A stretch of DNA of 64,000 bases from JAVDCA01 sp035293985 (lineage in GTDB: Bacteria; Pseudomonadota; Alphaproteobacteria; Rhizobiales; Xanthobacteraceae). Below, piece by piece: positions 55,021-63,838 of this stretch (the first letter of the stretch is position 1; every line of letters begins with the position of its first letter). The translations under genes and the position numbers were made by a program. The stretch lies in the NCBI GenBank assembly GCA_035293985.1, contig DATGLS010000007.1, positions 119,716 through 183,715 on the forward strand, in the 5' to 3' direction. The notes beneath the pieces were generated by a model. It saw only the letters and a list, made by a program, of their open reading frames with translations. It made no database searches and was not told where the DNA came from.

Positions 55021-56244
55021 TCACGCGGTCTTCCTCGCCCGCGCGCCGCCGTGCTGGCGCAGCCACTGCTCGGCGAGCCGTACCACCTCGTCGGCGTCGT
55101 CGCGGTTGTTGTAGATGTGGAACGAGAACCGCAGCAGGTCGCGGCGGATGCTCAAGCGCACGCCAGCCGCCACGAGATGCGCGTACAGGTTCGCCATGTC
55201 GAGGTCTTCCGCCGCGTCGTGGGCCGCGCCGAGCGTCTCGCCCACAGTCACGATGTGCGTGCTGTGCGGGCCCGGCCGTCCGCCATAGACGGGCAGGCCG
55301 ATGTCGAGCATGCGCTCGACGAAATAACCGGCGAGCCCGAGCACATGGTCTTCGACGGCGTGCGGCCCGAGCTCGAGCAGCAGCGCGAGCGCAGGCTCGA
55401 CGGCGAGGGCGGCCGGGAAGTTGGGATTGCCGACGTCGAACCGCATCGCCCCCGGCGCGAGACGCAGCCGCGCCGGATCGCCGAGGCTCGCCTCGTGCCC
55501 GTCATGGGCGACGCTGTAGCGCGACAGGAAGATCGGATTCATGTTCGCGGACAGCTCGGGCCGGACGTAGAGGAAGCCCGCCCCGTACACAGTCATCAGT
55601 CCCTTCTGCGTCGACACCGCAATGGCGTCGACGTCCCATTCCGCGACGTCGGTTGCGATCACGCCGATAGACTGGGCGGCGTCGACCGAGACCAGCACGC
55701 CGCGCTTGCGGCACTCGGCAGCGAGCTCGGCGACGGGGAAGCGGAAGCCCGGCGAGAACGACACGCTCGAGATCGCGACCACGCGAGTCGACTTGTCGAT
55801 CGCCGCGAGGATGCGCGGGATCTCGATGACGCCGTCACGCTGCGGCACGCTCTTCACCGCGACGCCGAACTTGCGGGCGATGCCGTACCACGGCAGCACG
55901 TTGGCGGGGTGCTCGATCGCCTCGCACAGCACCACGTTGTCGCCGGCGCGCCAGTCGAGCGAGGTCGCGAACGTCGCGATGCCGTCGGTGACGTTGCGCG
56001 TAAAGGCGATGTCCTGCGCGGCGGCGCCGATCAGTTCGGCGAACAGCCCGCGCGTCCGCTCGACCTGAGCGAACAGCGCCGGTTTGTCGACGGTGCCCTC
56101 GGTCAGGTCGGTGAGGTGGCGATCGAGTGCGGCGCGGCTCGCCCGCGACATCAGTCCGCGCACCGCCACGTCGAGATAGGGTCCACGCGCGGTGCCGGCG
56201 AAGTCACGGCGAATAGCGCCGAAGCGATCGTTGCTCTGGCTCAT
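55021..56244 (-). CDS. Class V aminotransferase-fold PLP enzyme
   Basis: 407 residues from ATG 56244. Fold-type I motifs: FTRNVTDGIATFATSLDWRA, VVLCEAIEHPANVLPWYGIA, VSVDAAQSIGVIATDVAEWD and the PLP Lys in AVSTQKGLMTVYGAGFLYV. C-terminal substrate lobe ends RDLLRFSFHIYNNRDDADEV. Cysteine desulfurase/isopenicillin epimerase-like class. Substrate unknown. Confidence 0.88.
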   Translation of the reverse strand: MSQSNDRFGAIRRDFAGTARGPYLDVAVRGLMSRASRAALDRHLTDLTEGTVDKPALFAQVERTRGLFAELIGAAAQDIAFTRNVTDGIATFATSLDWRAGDNVVLCEAIEHPANVLPWYGIARKFGVAVKSVPQRDGVIEIPRILAAIDKSTRVVAISSVSFSPGFRFPVAELAAECRKRGVLVSVDAAQSIGVIATDVAEWDVDAIAVSTQKGLMTVYGAGFLYVRPELSANMNPIFLSRYSVAHDGHEASLGDPARLRLAPGAMRFDVGNPNFPAALAVEPALALLLELGPHAVEDHVLGLAGYFVERMLDIGLPVYGGRPGPHSTHIVTVGETLGAAHDAAEDLDMANLYAHLVAAGVRLSIRRDLLRFSFHIYNNRDDADEVVRLAEQWLRQHGGARARKTA

Positions 56245-56397
56245 GGATGGCCTCCCTGTGAGGCCAGAATGGCGCCGCCGCGAGGCGAAGCGCAAGGACC
56301 GCAGGGTGGCAAACGCGATCGCGTCTATCCGCGCGCAAGGCGAGCACGAAGCCGGCGCTCCCCTTCCCCGTGCGGAGAAGAGAGCGCCGGCGGCGAG

Positions 56398-56730
56398 TTA
56401 GAACAGTCCGGCGGCGTTGCCGCCCCGACCACCGTTGCCCGACAACGTACCGGCGTTGCCGCCCTGGCCCCCGTTTCCGGACGATGTGCCGGCGTTTCCG
56501 CCGTGGCCGCCAGTGCCGAACAAGGTGCCGGCGTTGCCGCCCTGGCCGCCGTTGCCGAACGAAATGCCGGCGTTGCCGCCCCGGCCTCCGTTGCCGGTCA
56601 TGGTGTTGGTGGTGCCTGCCTGGCCGCCATTGCCGAACACCATGCCGCCGTGGCCGCGACCACCCGCGAAAGCCGGGGCCGAGCTGACCGCGAGGGCCGT
56701 GACGATGACGATGCTGTGCGCGAGCTTCAT
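56398..56730 (-). CDS. Secreted Gly/Asn-rich tandem-repeat protein (110 aa)
   Basis: 110 residues from ATG 56730 (MKLAHSIVIVTALAVSSAPA signal, cleaved at AFA). The rest is about six copies of a 13-residue unit GNGGxGGNAGTxx (e.g. GNGGQGGNAGTLF, GTGGHGGNAGTSS), each 39 nt. PE_PGRS-like low-complexity character but no PE domain. Might form an extended Gly-rich fibre or a surface matrix. A longer reading from upstream (56937) adds a region with no signal. No homology beyond low complexity is asserted. Confidence 0.65.
   Translation of the reverse strand: MKLAHSIVIVTALAVSSAPAFAGGRGHGGMVFGNGGQAGTTNTMTGNGGRGGNAGISFGNGGQGGNAGTLFGTGGHGGNAGTSSGNGGQGGNAGTLSGNGGRGGNAAGLF
56401..56640 (-). repeat. Tandem 39-bp coding repeats
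   Basis: About six imperfect 39-bp copies inside the Gly/Asn-rich gene. The unit is conserved at codon positions for Gly and Asn and varies at the last two residues. Copy number could vary by slippage between strains. Confidence 0.75.
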
Positions 56731-56941
56731 GATCCGATCTCCGTGAGGCATGACTCGGGCGGCGCCTTTGCTCGAGGAGCTTCGATCCGGGACCATCCCG
56801 CATCTTGTCTGCGCCTCGGCGCCGTCAACGCCCTCTTCCTCGCGGATCCCGGGCTGTCCGGTTGTGCAAAAAAACACATGCCGGATCGACGGATCGATTC
56901 CGGCGAGAAGCCGCGAAGGTCCGTCGCCCGGAGGCATCGCG

Positions 56942-57712
56942 TCAGATGGCGCGATACCCGCCGTCCGCCATCACGATGGAGCCGGTCACATAGGCCGACA
57001 GATCCGAGGCGAGAAAGATCGCCGGCCCGACGATGTCCTCCGCCTTGCCGGCGCGGCCGAGCGGGGTGTGGTCGAGGAAGACCTGCACCAGCTCCGGATT
57101 GTTCGCGCGCACCCGCTCGTTGAGCGGCGTCTCGATCAGGCCCGGGCCGATCGCGTTGACGCGCACGCCGTCACGGCCGAGCTCGGCCGCGAGCGCGCGG
57201 GTGAAGCCGAGCACGCCGTGCTTCGACGACGTGTAGGCGACCGAGTTGGGCGTGCGCACGTGCACGAACGACTGGATCGATGCGATGTTGATGATGCGCC
57301 CCTTGTTGGCGCGCAGGGCGCCGAGGAAGGCATGCGTCACGTTGAACACGCCGTTGAGGTTCACCGCCATGATATCCTGCCAGTCCTTCACGATCGCGTC
57401 GGGATCGCCCGCGAACGCATTGCGCCGATTGATGCCGGCGTCGTTGACGAGGACCGAGATCGCGCCGATCTTCTCCGCCACCTCGCCCGCGATCTTGCGG
57501 CAGGCGGCGCGATCGGTGACGTCGAGCGTGAGGCTCGCCGCCTTGCCGCCGGCACCAGTGATCTCCGCCGCGGTCTTCGCCGCCGCCTCACCGTTGATGT
57601 CGAGGGCCACCACCTGCGCGCCCTCGCGGGCGAAGCCCAGCGCAATGGCGCGGCCGATGCCGGAGCCTGCGCCGGTGATGGCCGCGATGTGGTTGTCGAG
57701 AAGATTCGGCAT
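56942..57712 (-). CDS. Short-chain dehydrogenase/reductase
   Basis: 256 residues from ATG 57712. Rossmann TGAGSGIGRAIALGFAREGA, NNAG-equivalent LVNDAGINRRNAF, catalytic Ser in IINIASIQSFVHVRT and YxxxK in AYTSSKHGVLGFTRAL, C-terminal YVTGSIVMADGGYRAI. Classical SDR; cofactor specificity and substrate not evident, although Asp at the end of strand 2 (VVALDINGE) favours NAD. Confidence 0.92.
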   Translation of the reverse strand: MPNLLDNHIAAITGAGSGIGRAIALGFAREGAQVVALDINGEAAAKTAAEITGAGGKAASLTLDVTDRAACRKIAGEVAEKIGAISVLVNDAGINRRNAFAGDPDAIVKDWQDIMAVNLNGVFNVTHAFLGALRANKGRIINIASIQSFVHVRTPNSVAYTSSKHGVLGFTRALAAELGRDGVRVNAIGPGLIETPLNERVRANNPELVQVFLDHTPLGRAGKAEDIVGPAIFLASDLSAYVTGSIVMADGGYRAI

Positions 57713-57742
57713 GTTGTTTGTTCCTCCCATCCGTCTGCGAAG

Positions 57743-57782
57743 TGTAGCCCGGATCGAGGCGCGAAGCGCCGCAATCGGGTCC
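57743..57782. repeat. Fragment of a GTAGCCCGGAT-type intergenic repeat
   Basis: GTAGCCCGGATCGAGGCGCG ... CGCAATCGGGTCC resembles the element at 43207-43285, with the 3' half missing. Confidence 0.5.
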
Positions 57783-57996
57783 GGCCTGTCAACGCCTTTC
57801 CCGCATTTCGCGGAGCCTGTCCTCGGCCTTGCCGAAGGCAAGACCGGGGGGGTCCATGCGGGCCACCTGCCCGCTTCCTTAATCGTCCGTGAACATACCG
57901 ATGCGGCGAACTCCTTAAGTGTTCGACCGAATTTTCCCTGTGCGAAGAGGCTGTTATGTACGCGCCATAACGGGCAGGCGGCGAACGGAGGCCCCC

Positions 57997-58161
57997 ATGT
58001 TCCACGATCAGATCACCACCCTCGTCGCGACCCTCCTCGGTCCGCTGCTGCTGATCAACGCCGTCGGCCTCGCGCGCCTCGCCTCGTCAAGCGTACGTTC
58101 CCTCGCCGGCAGCGCCATGCGCGCCGGCCGTCACGCCCGGGCCGGTTCGCTGTCGCACTGA
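57997..58161 (+). CDS. Small membrane protein (54 aa)
   Basis: 54 residues from ATG 57997 with GGAGG 6 nt upstream. One hydrophobic helix (residues about 7-28, ITTLVATLLGPLLLINAVGL) and a basic C-terminus rich in Arg. No known family. Free-standing between the SDR gene and a Bug receptor. Good start signal supports it. Confidence 0.5.
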   Translation: MFHDQITTLVATLLGPLLLINAVGLARLASSSVRSLAGSAMRAGRHARAGSLSH

Positions 58162-58275
58162 GCCGAACGTTTCGCCAACGATCGATCCACGAACAAGCCG
58201 CCATAACCCGTGATCAGGTTGCGGCCGCGTGTTACCATCCCCTATCGGTCATCGAGCGCTGCGGAGGACGGCAGC

Positions 58276-59259
58276 ATGCGCAGACGATCCCGTCGTGAGT
58301 TCCTCCAGGCGAGCGCCGGCGTCGCGGCGGTCGCGTCGCTGCCCCGGCTCGCGCGGGCGCAAGGCACCTGGCCGGCGCGCCCGATCCGGCTGATCGTCGG
58401 CTTCACGCCGGGAACCGCGACCGACATCACGGCCCGCGTCTTCGCGAGCGGCGCCGCCGACCTGCTCGGCCAGCAGATCATCGTCGAGAACCGGCCCGGC
58501 GCTGGCTCGGCGCTCGCGGCCGAATACGTCGCCCGTGCGCCGAAGGATGGTTACACGCTGTTCGTCGCGACGCTGTCGATCGTCACCGGCCAGGCGATGA
58601 AGCCCGACCCCGGGTTCGACCTCACGCGCGACTTCGCCCCCGTCTCGCTGCTCGCGAGCGGCGCCGTCGTCCTGGTCGCGAGCCCGCAATCCGGCCTCGC
58701 CAGCGTCGCCGACGTCATCGCGCGCGCGAAGGCGAAACCCGGCGAGCTCCTCTGCGCCAATGTCGGTGTCGGCAGCCTGCCGCACTTCGCGACCGAGCTG
58801 TTCGCGCAACGCGCCGGCATCAAGGTGGTGCACGTGCCCTATCCGGGCAGCCCGCAGGCGGTCAACGATCTCATCGCCGGCCGCGTCGCCATCTTCTTCT
58901 CGCCCGCCTCGACCGTGATCGGCCAGATCGCGGCCGGCAAGGTCAAGGCGCTCGCCATCGCGGCCGAGCAACGCGCCAAGGTGCTGCCCGATGTCCCTTC
59001 GATGAAGGAAGCCGGCATGCCCGACTTCGACACGAGCCTGTGGTTCGGACTGCTCGCGCCCAGCGGCACGCCGCGCGACGCGATCGACAAGGTCGCGAGC
59101 GCCGCCGCCAAGGTGATGCACGCGCCCGCGGCCGTCGAGACGCTGAGCAAGCAGGGCTTCGATCCGATCGGCGACACGCCCGACCAGTTCGCCGCCTACC
59201 TCGAGAGCGAGATCAAGCGCTGGGCCGGCGTCGCGCGCGTCGCCGGCGTGAAAAGCTGA
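58276..59259 (+). CDS. Tripartite tricarboxylate transporter substrate-binding protein (Bug family)
   Basis: 327 residues from ATG 58276, with GGAGG 8 nt upstream. Tat signal RRRSRREFLQASAGVAAVAS, mature start GTWPARPIRLIVGFTPGTAT, then VENRPGAGSALAAEYVARAP, DGYTLFVATLS, VVHVPYPGSPQAVNDLIAGR and DVPSMKEAGMPDFD. Second Bug receptor of the window and again without TctAB. Convergent with the PBP gene, 6 nt apart. Confidence 0.93.
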   Translation: MRRRSRREFLQASAGVAAVASLPRLARAQGTWPARPIRLIVGFTPGTATDITARVFASGAADLLGQQIIVENRPGAGSALAAEYVARAPKDGYTLFVATLSIVTGQAMKPDPGFDLTRDFAPVSLLASGAVVLVASPQSGLASVADVIARAKAKPGELLCANVGVGSLPHFATELFAQRAGIKVVHVPYPGSPQAVNDLIAGRVAIFFSPASTVIGQIAAGKVKALAIAAEQRAKVLPDVPSMKEAGMPDFDTSLWFGLLAPSGTPRDAIDKVASAAAKVMHAPAAVETLSKQGFDPIGDTPDQFAAYLESEIKRWAGVARVAGVKS

Positions 59260-59265
59260 GCTGCC

Positions 59266-61344
59266 TCACCGCCGCCCGAACAGCCGGTCGAGGAACCAGC
59301 CGTCGAGGCCATGATCGGCCTGCGGCCGCACGTTGTTGTTGACGCTGTTGGCGGCGACCGGCGACGGCGCCATCCGATCGGGCACCATCCGGTCGGCCGG
59401 CGTCAGCCGGTCCGATGAGCTCGACGCGACCGGCGCGCCCGTGTACCAGCCGCCGCCCATGCCGGGCAGGGCCGCGACCGGCACGTTCTGGTGCGCGGTG
59501 CGCATGAAGCGGGTCCAGATCTCGACCGGCAGGCCGCCGCCGGTCGAGTGCTTGGTCGGCGAGGAATCGTCGTTGCCGAGCCATACGCCGGTCACCATGT
59601 GGGCCGTGTAGCCGACGAACCAGGCGTCGCGGAAATCCTGGCTGGTGCCGGTCTTGCCCGCCGCGATCCAGCCCGGCACGCTCGCGCCGCGCGCGGTGCC
59701 GATCACCAGCGTCTGGTGCATCATCTGGTTCATCATCGCGATGTAGCGCGGATCGACCACGCGGCCGAATGAGGTGTTGGCGTTGACGTAGAGGAGCTGC
59801 TTGCCGTCGGCCGAGCGCACGCGCTCGACCACGTGCGGCACCACGGCGACGCCACCATTGGCGAACGGCGCGTAGGCGGAGACGAGCTCGAGCGGCGAGA
59901 CCTCCGAGGTGCCGAGCGCGAGCGACGGGTTGGGATCGAGCTGCGACGTGATGCCGAGCCGGTAGGCGGTCTTCGCCACGGCGGCCGGGCCACATTCGAG
60001 GGTGAGCCGCACCGACACGGTGTTGAGCGACATGGCGAGCGCCTGTGTCAGCGTCACCGGGCCGTAGTATTGGTGGCCATAGTTCTCCGGCCGCCAGCCC
60101 TTCAATTCGACGGGCTTGTCCTCGCGCACGGTGTCGGGCGTGAGTCCGCGCTCGAGCGCGGTCAGGTAGACGAACGGCTTGAACGCCGAGCCGGGCTGGC
60201 GCTTGGCCGCGATCGCCCGGTTGAATTGGCTCTCGCCATAATTGCGGCCGCCCACCAGCGCGCGCACCGCGCCCTCCGGCGTCATCGCGACGAGCGCGCC
60301 CTGAGTGACGTCGAGCTTTGCGCCCTTCTGGGCGAGCTCGTCGTCGAGCGCTTTCTCGGCCGCCTGCTGCAGCGCCGGATCGATCGTCGTCTCGACCACG
60401 ATGTCGCGGTCGACGTGACCCATCAGGTCGTTGATCACGTCCATCACCCAGTCGGCGACGTAGTTGACCGAGCCGCCGGCACTCGGCTGCGCGATGCGCG
60501 GCGGGTGCGCCATCGCGACCTTGACGGTCGCGGCGTCGACGAAGCCGCCGTCGCGCATGGCGGCGAGCACGAGCTGCGCGCGCTCCTCGGCGCCGTCGTA
60601 GTTCTTGGTGGGGGAAAGCCGTGAGGGCGACTTGACGAGGCCGGCGAGCAGGGCGGCCTCGGCGAGCGTCACGTTGCGCGCCGACTTGCCGAAATAGCGC
60701 TGCGCCGCCGCCTCGACGCCATAGGCGCCGGCGCCGAAGTAGACGCGGTTGAGATAGAGCTCGAGGATCTGCCCCTTGGAATATTTGTGCTCGAGCCAGA
60801 GCGCGAGCACCACTTCCTGCAGCTTGCGCGTCAGCGTGCGCTCGGGAGTCAGAAACAGGTTCTTGGCGAGCTGCTGCGTGATGGTCGAGCCGCCCTGTGC
60901 GACGCCGCGGTGCAGCACATTGGCGAGCACCGCGCGCACGAGCCCGATCGGGTCGACGCCGTAGTGGTGATAGAAGCGGCGGTCCTCGATGGCGACGAAG
61001 GCTTTCGGCAGGTAGGCCGGCATCTCGCGCAGCGGGATCGAGGCGCCGCCCATCTCGCCGCGGTTTGCCAGCACCCGTCCGTCGAGCGCGACGATCTGCA
61101 CCGAGGGGGGCCGCTTCGGCACCTCGAGCGACTCGATCGGCGGCAGGTGATAAGCGACCCAGAACAGGACGCCGATGCCGGCAATCACGCACCACAGCGA
61201 TGCGACCACCCCCCAATAGAGGATGCGGCCCAGGCGCGAGCGCTTGCGGCCGCGCCGCCGCGGCTCGCTGTTGCGGCGCGGCGCCGGCGTGACGTCGAAG
61301 ACCGGCTCGCGCCGCTCCGCCGTGCGTCTGGTCTTTCCCGCCAT
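59266..61344 (-). CDS. Class A penicillin-binding protein (PBP1A type)
   Basis: 692 residues, bifunctional peptidoglycan synthase. A basic cytoplasmic N-terminus, membrane helix about 40-62, then glycosyltransferase-51 motifs EDRRFYHHYGVD and GGSTITQQLAKNLFL. The transpeptidase has SxxK in RQPGSAFKPFVYL (about residue 386), SxN in AMSLNTVSVRL and KTG in GKTGTSQDFRDAWFVG (about 562). C-terminal tail is disordered. Housekeeping cell-wall enzyme. Confidence 0.94.
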   Translation of the reverse strand: MAGKTRRTAERREPVFDVTPAPRRNSEPRRRGRKRSRLGRILYWGVVASLWCVIAGIGVLFWVAYHLPPIESLEVPKRPPSVQIVALDGRVLANRGEMGGASIPLREMPAYLPKAFVAIEDRRFYHHYGVDPIGLVRAVLANVLHRGVAQGGSTITQQLAKNLFLTPERTLTRKLQEVVLALWLEHKYSKGQILELYLNRVYFGAGAYGVEAAAQRYFGKSARNVTLAEAALLAGLVKSPSRLSPTKNYDGAEERAQLVLAAMRDGGFVDAATVKVAMAHPPRIAQPSAGGSVNYVADWVMDVINDLMGHVDRDIVVETTIDPALQQAAEKALDDELAQKGAKLDVTQGALVAMTPEGAVRALVGGRNYGESQFNRAIAAKRQPGSAFKPFVYLTALERGLTPDTVREDKPVELKGWRPENYGHQYYGPVTLTQALAMSLNTVSVRLTLECGPAAVAKTAYRLGITSQLDPNPSLALGTSEVSPLELVSAYAPFANGGVAVVPHVVERVRSADGKQLLYVNANTSFGRVVDPRYIAMMNQMMHQTLVIGTARGASVPGWIAAGKTGTSQDFRDAWFVGYTAHMVTGVWLGNDDSSPTKHSTGGGLPVEIWTRFMRTAHQNVPVAALPGMGGGWYTGAPVASSSSDRLTPADRMVPDRMAPSPVAANSVNNNVRPQADHGLDGWFLDRLFGRR

Positions 61345-61792
61345 GCTTGCTCGGCCCTGCGGGCCGTTGCCCGATGTCCCCGATGGGGCAGGCTAATGGC
61401 GGCGATTTAAGGGGCCGTTACCGGCGGAACCGCGGCCGGATCGTGCCGATAAGGCCATGGAAAGGCGAGGCAATCGGCGGCGCCTGAGGGCGCCGGCTTC
61501 TGCACCCGGAACTGATACATGCCGGTAAACGTGCGCGGGCGCTCGAACATCCCGGTGCCGGCGCTCGTGTGGGCCTGGATCGGGTGGCTTCGAGGTCATC
61601 GCGAGTTGAGCTTGCGATGATGGCCGGCTTCTGCCGCAGGGTGAGGCGCCGACCGAAGGCGTGGCGCAATGGCATCAGTCAAGAGCGGGCGTGGCCCGCT
61701 GGCATTTTGGCGCAGGCCCTCGTCAGCGGGAGGAATCCTGAGTTAGGGTTTTCCTCGGGGGTCGAGCGTTCAAGCAAGCTGGGGAAGGCATC
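61345..61792. other. 448-nt intergenic region
   Basis: No firm gene. A 47-codon frame on the minus strand (61407-61550), reading MFERPRTFTGMYQFRVQ then KPAPSGAADCLAFPWPY, looks protein-like but has no recognised family or ribosome site. The region 61600-61790 holds nothing I can support except the leader of the small peptide that starts at 61793. Confidence 0.4.
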
Positions 61793-61957
61793 ATGAAAAA
61801 ACTGACCACTATGCTCGCTGTCGCGGTCATCGCGGCGGCGCCGACAGTCGCGCTGGCGAAGCGGGTCCACCACCATCATCATCAGCCCAAGGTAGAACCT
61901 GTCCAATACAGCAGCAACATGGCCCACCTGTTGCACGACTTGGTCACGGGCAACTGA
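61793..61957 (+). CDS. Small secreted His-rich peptide (54 aa)
   Basis: 54 residues from ATG 61793, with GGGGAAGG 5 nt upstream. Signal peptide KKLTTMLAVAVIAAAPTVAL cleaved after ALA, leaving a 32-residue mature peptide KRVHHHHHQPKVEPVQYSSN and MAHLLHDLVTGN. The His5 run just after the cleavage site could bind Ni, Zn or Cu in the periplasm. Followed by a strong terminator. Not similar to a family I know. Confidence 0.6.
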   Translation: MKKLTTMLAVAVIAAAPTVALAKRVHHHHHQPKVEPVQYSSNMAHLLHDLVTGN

Positions 61958-61983
61958 ACGACGGCCATCTGTGCGGCAGAGAC

Positions 61984-62015
61984 CACGCGGCCGCAGTGGC
62001 CGCGTGACTTTTCTT
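61984..62015 (+). terminator. Rho-independent terminator after the His-rich peptide gene
   Basis: CACGCGGCC (61984-61992) and GGCCGCGTG (61998-62006) form a 9-bp perfect stem with a 5-nt loop, followed by ACTTTTCTT. 27 nt after the stop. Confidence 0.85.
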
Positions 62016-62033
62016 ACGATTGGCATGTTGCTG

Positions 62034-62116
62034 GTAGGATGGGTCGAGCGGCACCGAAACCAATCACTTTCACGCCGCAGGGACGGTGGCTTTCGCTGGC
62101 GCTCAAGCCAGCCTAC
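62034..62116. repeat. Palindromic intergenic repeat, GTAGGATGGGTCGAGCG type
   Basis: GTAGGATGGGTCGAGCG and CGCTCAAGCCAGCCTAC pair at about 13 of 17 positions, with an inner GGTGGCTTTCG/CGAAACC stem. Related to 32755-32837. Confidence 0.6.
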
Positions 62117-62130
62117 GGAAATCCAATCCG

Positions 62131-63339
62131 CTAAGGCAGCTTCTTCACCGGCGTCGGGTCGAGGCCGAGCAGGCGCCCGGCATTGCCGCCGAGGATGTTG
62201 CGCTTGGCCTTCTCGGACAGGAACGGCAGGTCGTAGATCACGCTCGGCAGGTCGAAGTCCCAGTGCGGATAGTCCGACGACCAGCACAGCTGCGTCTCCG
62301 CATTGATCATCTTGAAGGTCGCCTCCAGGATCGACGGATCCTCGGGCACCTCCATCGGCTGGGTGGAGTAGTACATCTCGCGCATGTACTCGGACGGCCT
62401 GCGCTTGAGCGAGGGGCAGTCGGAGGTGCGCATCATGTAGGAGTGGTCGAGCCGCTGCATCAGGCTGTAGGCCCACGTGAGCCCGCTCTCGATCCACATC
62501 ACCTTGAGCTTGGGGAAACGCTCGGGCAAGCCATTGATCACCCAGTTGGTCATGTGGACCATGTTGAACCACATGAAGCCGAGCGCGTGCACCGAGATGA
62601 AGCGGTTGGTCATCTGTAGCGACTGGTCGTTCCAGTTATAGGCTGCGTGGAACGAGATCGGCTTGCCCATCTCCTCGAGCAACGCATAGGTCTTCACGTA
62701 GGCGTTGTCGTGCACCGGCTTGTAGCGCGGCGACGTCACCATGAAGCCGACCACGCCCTTCCGCTCGCCGAACTCTTTTACGGTCCGGTAGGCTGCTTCG
62801 GGGTCGTTGAACGGCAGGTAGAGCATCGAGACCAGCCGCGGCTCGGCGGCGAGGATGCGCTCGCAGAGCCAGCGGTTGTAGCCCTGTGCCATCGCGACCT
62901 CGATCTCGATCTGCGGATGCAGGCCGAGAAACAGCATCGGCGTCGGGAAGAGACACGTGTAGTCGACGCCCATGGCATCCATCCACGTCTTCGTCATCGC
63001 GATGTCGCGGTGGACGTCGCTCGGCACCTTCTCGTACTTGCGCAGCTCGTGCCGGGTGATGCGGCCGCCGAGGTCCTGGTAGCCGACCTGCGAGTTCATC
63101 ATCGAGGAGCGGCCGCCGCGCTTGGTCGATTCGATCGCGGCGCGGCGGATCACCGGATTGTCGATGTAGGAAAACACCTCCTTGTACGACTCGTTCTCGT
63201 AGTGGTGCGAATCGACATCGACGATGAGGAAGTCCTGGTAGTTGCGCGCGTGCGCCTGGCGCGTCGCGTGCTCGAGGTGCTTGGTCGCCGAATACTCGTC
63301 GAACCGCAGCTTGCGGACTTCCGAGCGGGGCATGTCCAT
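62131..63339 (-). CDS. Amidohydrolase family 2 (TIM-barrel metal-dependent hydrolase)
   Basis: 402 residues. FLIVDVDSHHYE gives the first metal-binding His pair region; FHAAYNWND and SVHALGFMWFNMVHM follow; QLCWSSDYPHWDFDLP carries the catalytic Asp; C-terminal NILGGNAGRLLGL is the family end motif. Decarboxylase or hydrolase of aromatic/cyclic substrates is usual for AH2 proteins. The next gene upstream on the same strand is a Rieske ferredoxin, hinting at an aromatic oxidation pathway. Confidence 0.9.
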   Translation of the reverse strand: MDMPRSEVRKLRFDEYSATKHLEHATRQAHARNYQDFLIVDVDSHHYENESYKEVFSYIDNPVIRRAAIESTKRGGRSSMMNSQVGYQDLGGRITRHELRKYEKVPSDVHRDIAMTKTWMDAMGVDYTCLFPTPMLFLGLHPQIEIEVAMAQGYNRWLCERILAAEPRLVSMLYLPFNDPEAAYRTVKEFGERKGVVGFMVTSPRYKPVHDNAYVKTYALLEEMGKPISFHAAYNWNDQSLQMTNRFISVHALGFMWFNMVHMTNWVINGLPERFPKLKVMWIESGLTWAYSLMQRLDHSYMMRTSDCPSLKRRPSEYMREMYYSTQPMEVPEDPSILEATFKMINAETQLCWSSDYPHWDFDLPSVIYDLPFLSEKAKRNILGGNAGRLLGLDPTPVKKLP

Positions 63340-63358
63340 GGCCGTTCTCCCTCAGGCG

Positions 63359-63387
63359 GTCATTGCGAGCGAAGCGAAGCAATCTCG
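63359..63387. repeat. Fragment of the GTCATTGCGAG repeat
   Basis: GTCATTGCGAGCGAAGCGAA GCAATCTCG, the 5' half of the element at 54926-55010 with a duplicated GCGAA. Confidence 0.55.
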
Positions 63388-63401
63388 TTTCGCGGCCGCG
63401 A

Positions 63402-63764
63402 CTAAGCGATGACGTAGATGTCCTCGCCGCGCTGCACCACCTCGTACTTGCGCAGCTTGAGCTTGCGGTCACCGACGCATTCGCCGGTCTTGAGGTCGTA
63501 TTCGTAGCCGTGCCACGGGCAGACGAAATGCAGGTCGTCAGCAAAGGTCTGTCCCTGGTAGGTGCGGTCGGGCGCGATGACGTCGACGACGCGGTTGATC
63601 AAGAGCCCCTCGCAGGCCGGGCCGCCGGAGTGCAGGCAGGTGTTGCTGTAGGCGTAGTAGGCATCGCCGGCGCGAAAGACGCCGATCTCGTGCCGGCCCG
63701 CGGTGACGATGCGGCGGTCGCCATCGGGAAGGTCGGATGCCTTGGCGACGAACCATTCGGCCAT
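63402..63764 (-). CDS. Rieske-type [2Fe-2S] ferredoxin with an extended loop
   Basis: 120 residues from ATG 63764. Cluster ligands Cys43 and His45 (NTCLHSGGPACEG) and Cys82 and His85 (VCPWHGYEYDLKTGE). The spacing between the pairs is 36 residues instead of the usual 15-21; the insertion (NRVVDVIAPDRTYQGQTFAD) is characteristic of a subset of Rieske proteins. Electron carrier for an oxygenase or nitrite-reductase-like enzyme. 62 nt upstream of the amidohydrolase on the same strand. Confidence 0.9.
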   Translation of the reverse strand: MAEWFVAKASDLPDGDRRIVTAGRHEIGVFRAGDAYYAYSNTCLHSGGPACEGLLINRVVDVIAPDRTYQGQTFADDLHFVCPWHGYEYDLKTGECVGDRKLKLRKYEVVQRGEDIYVIA

Positions 63765-63838
63765 GGATGACTGCCTCGATTGCTCTAGTGTTCGTACGAT
63801 TGTTACAGAAGCCAGGAGTCGTCGCAATCGGCGAGCAA

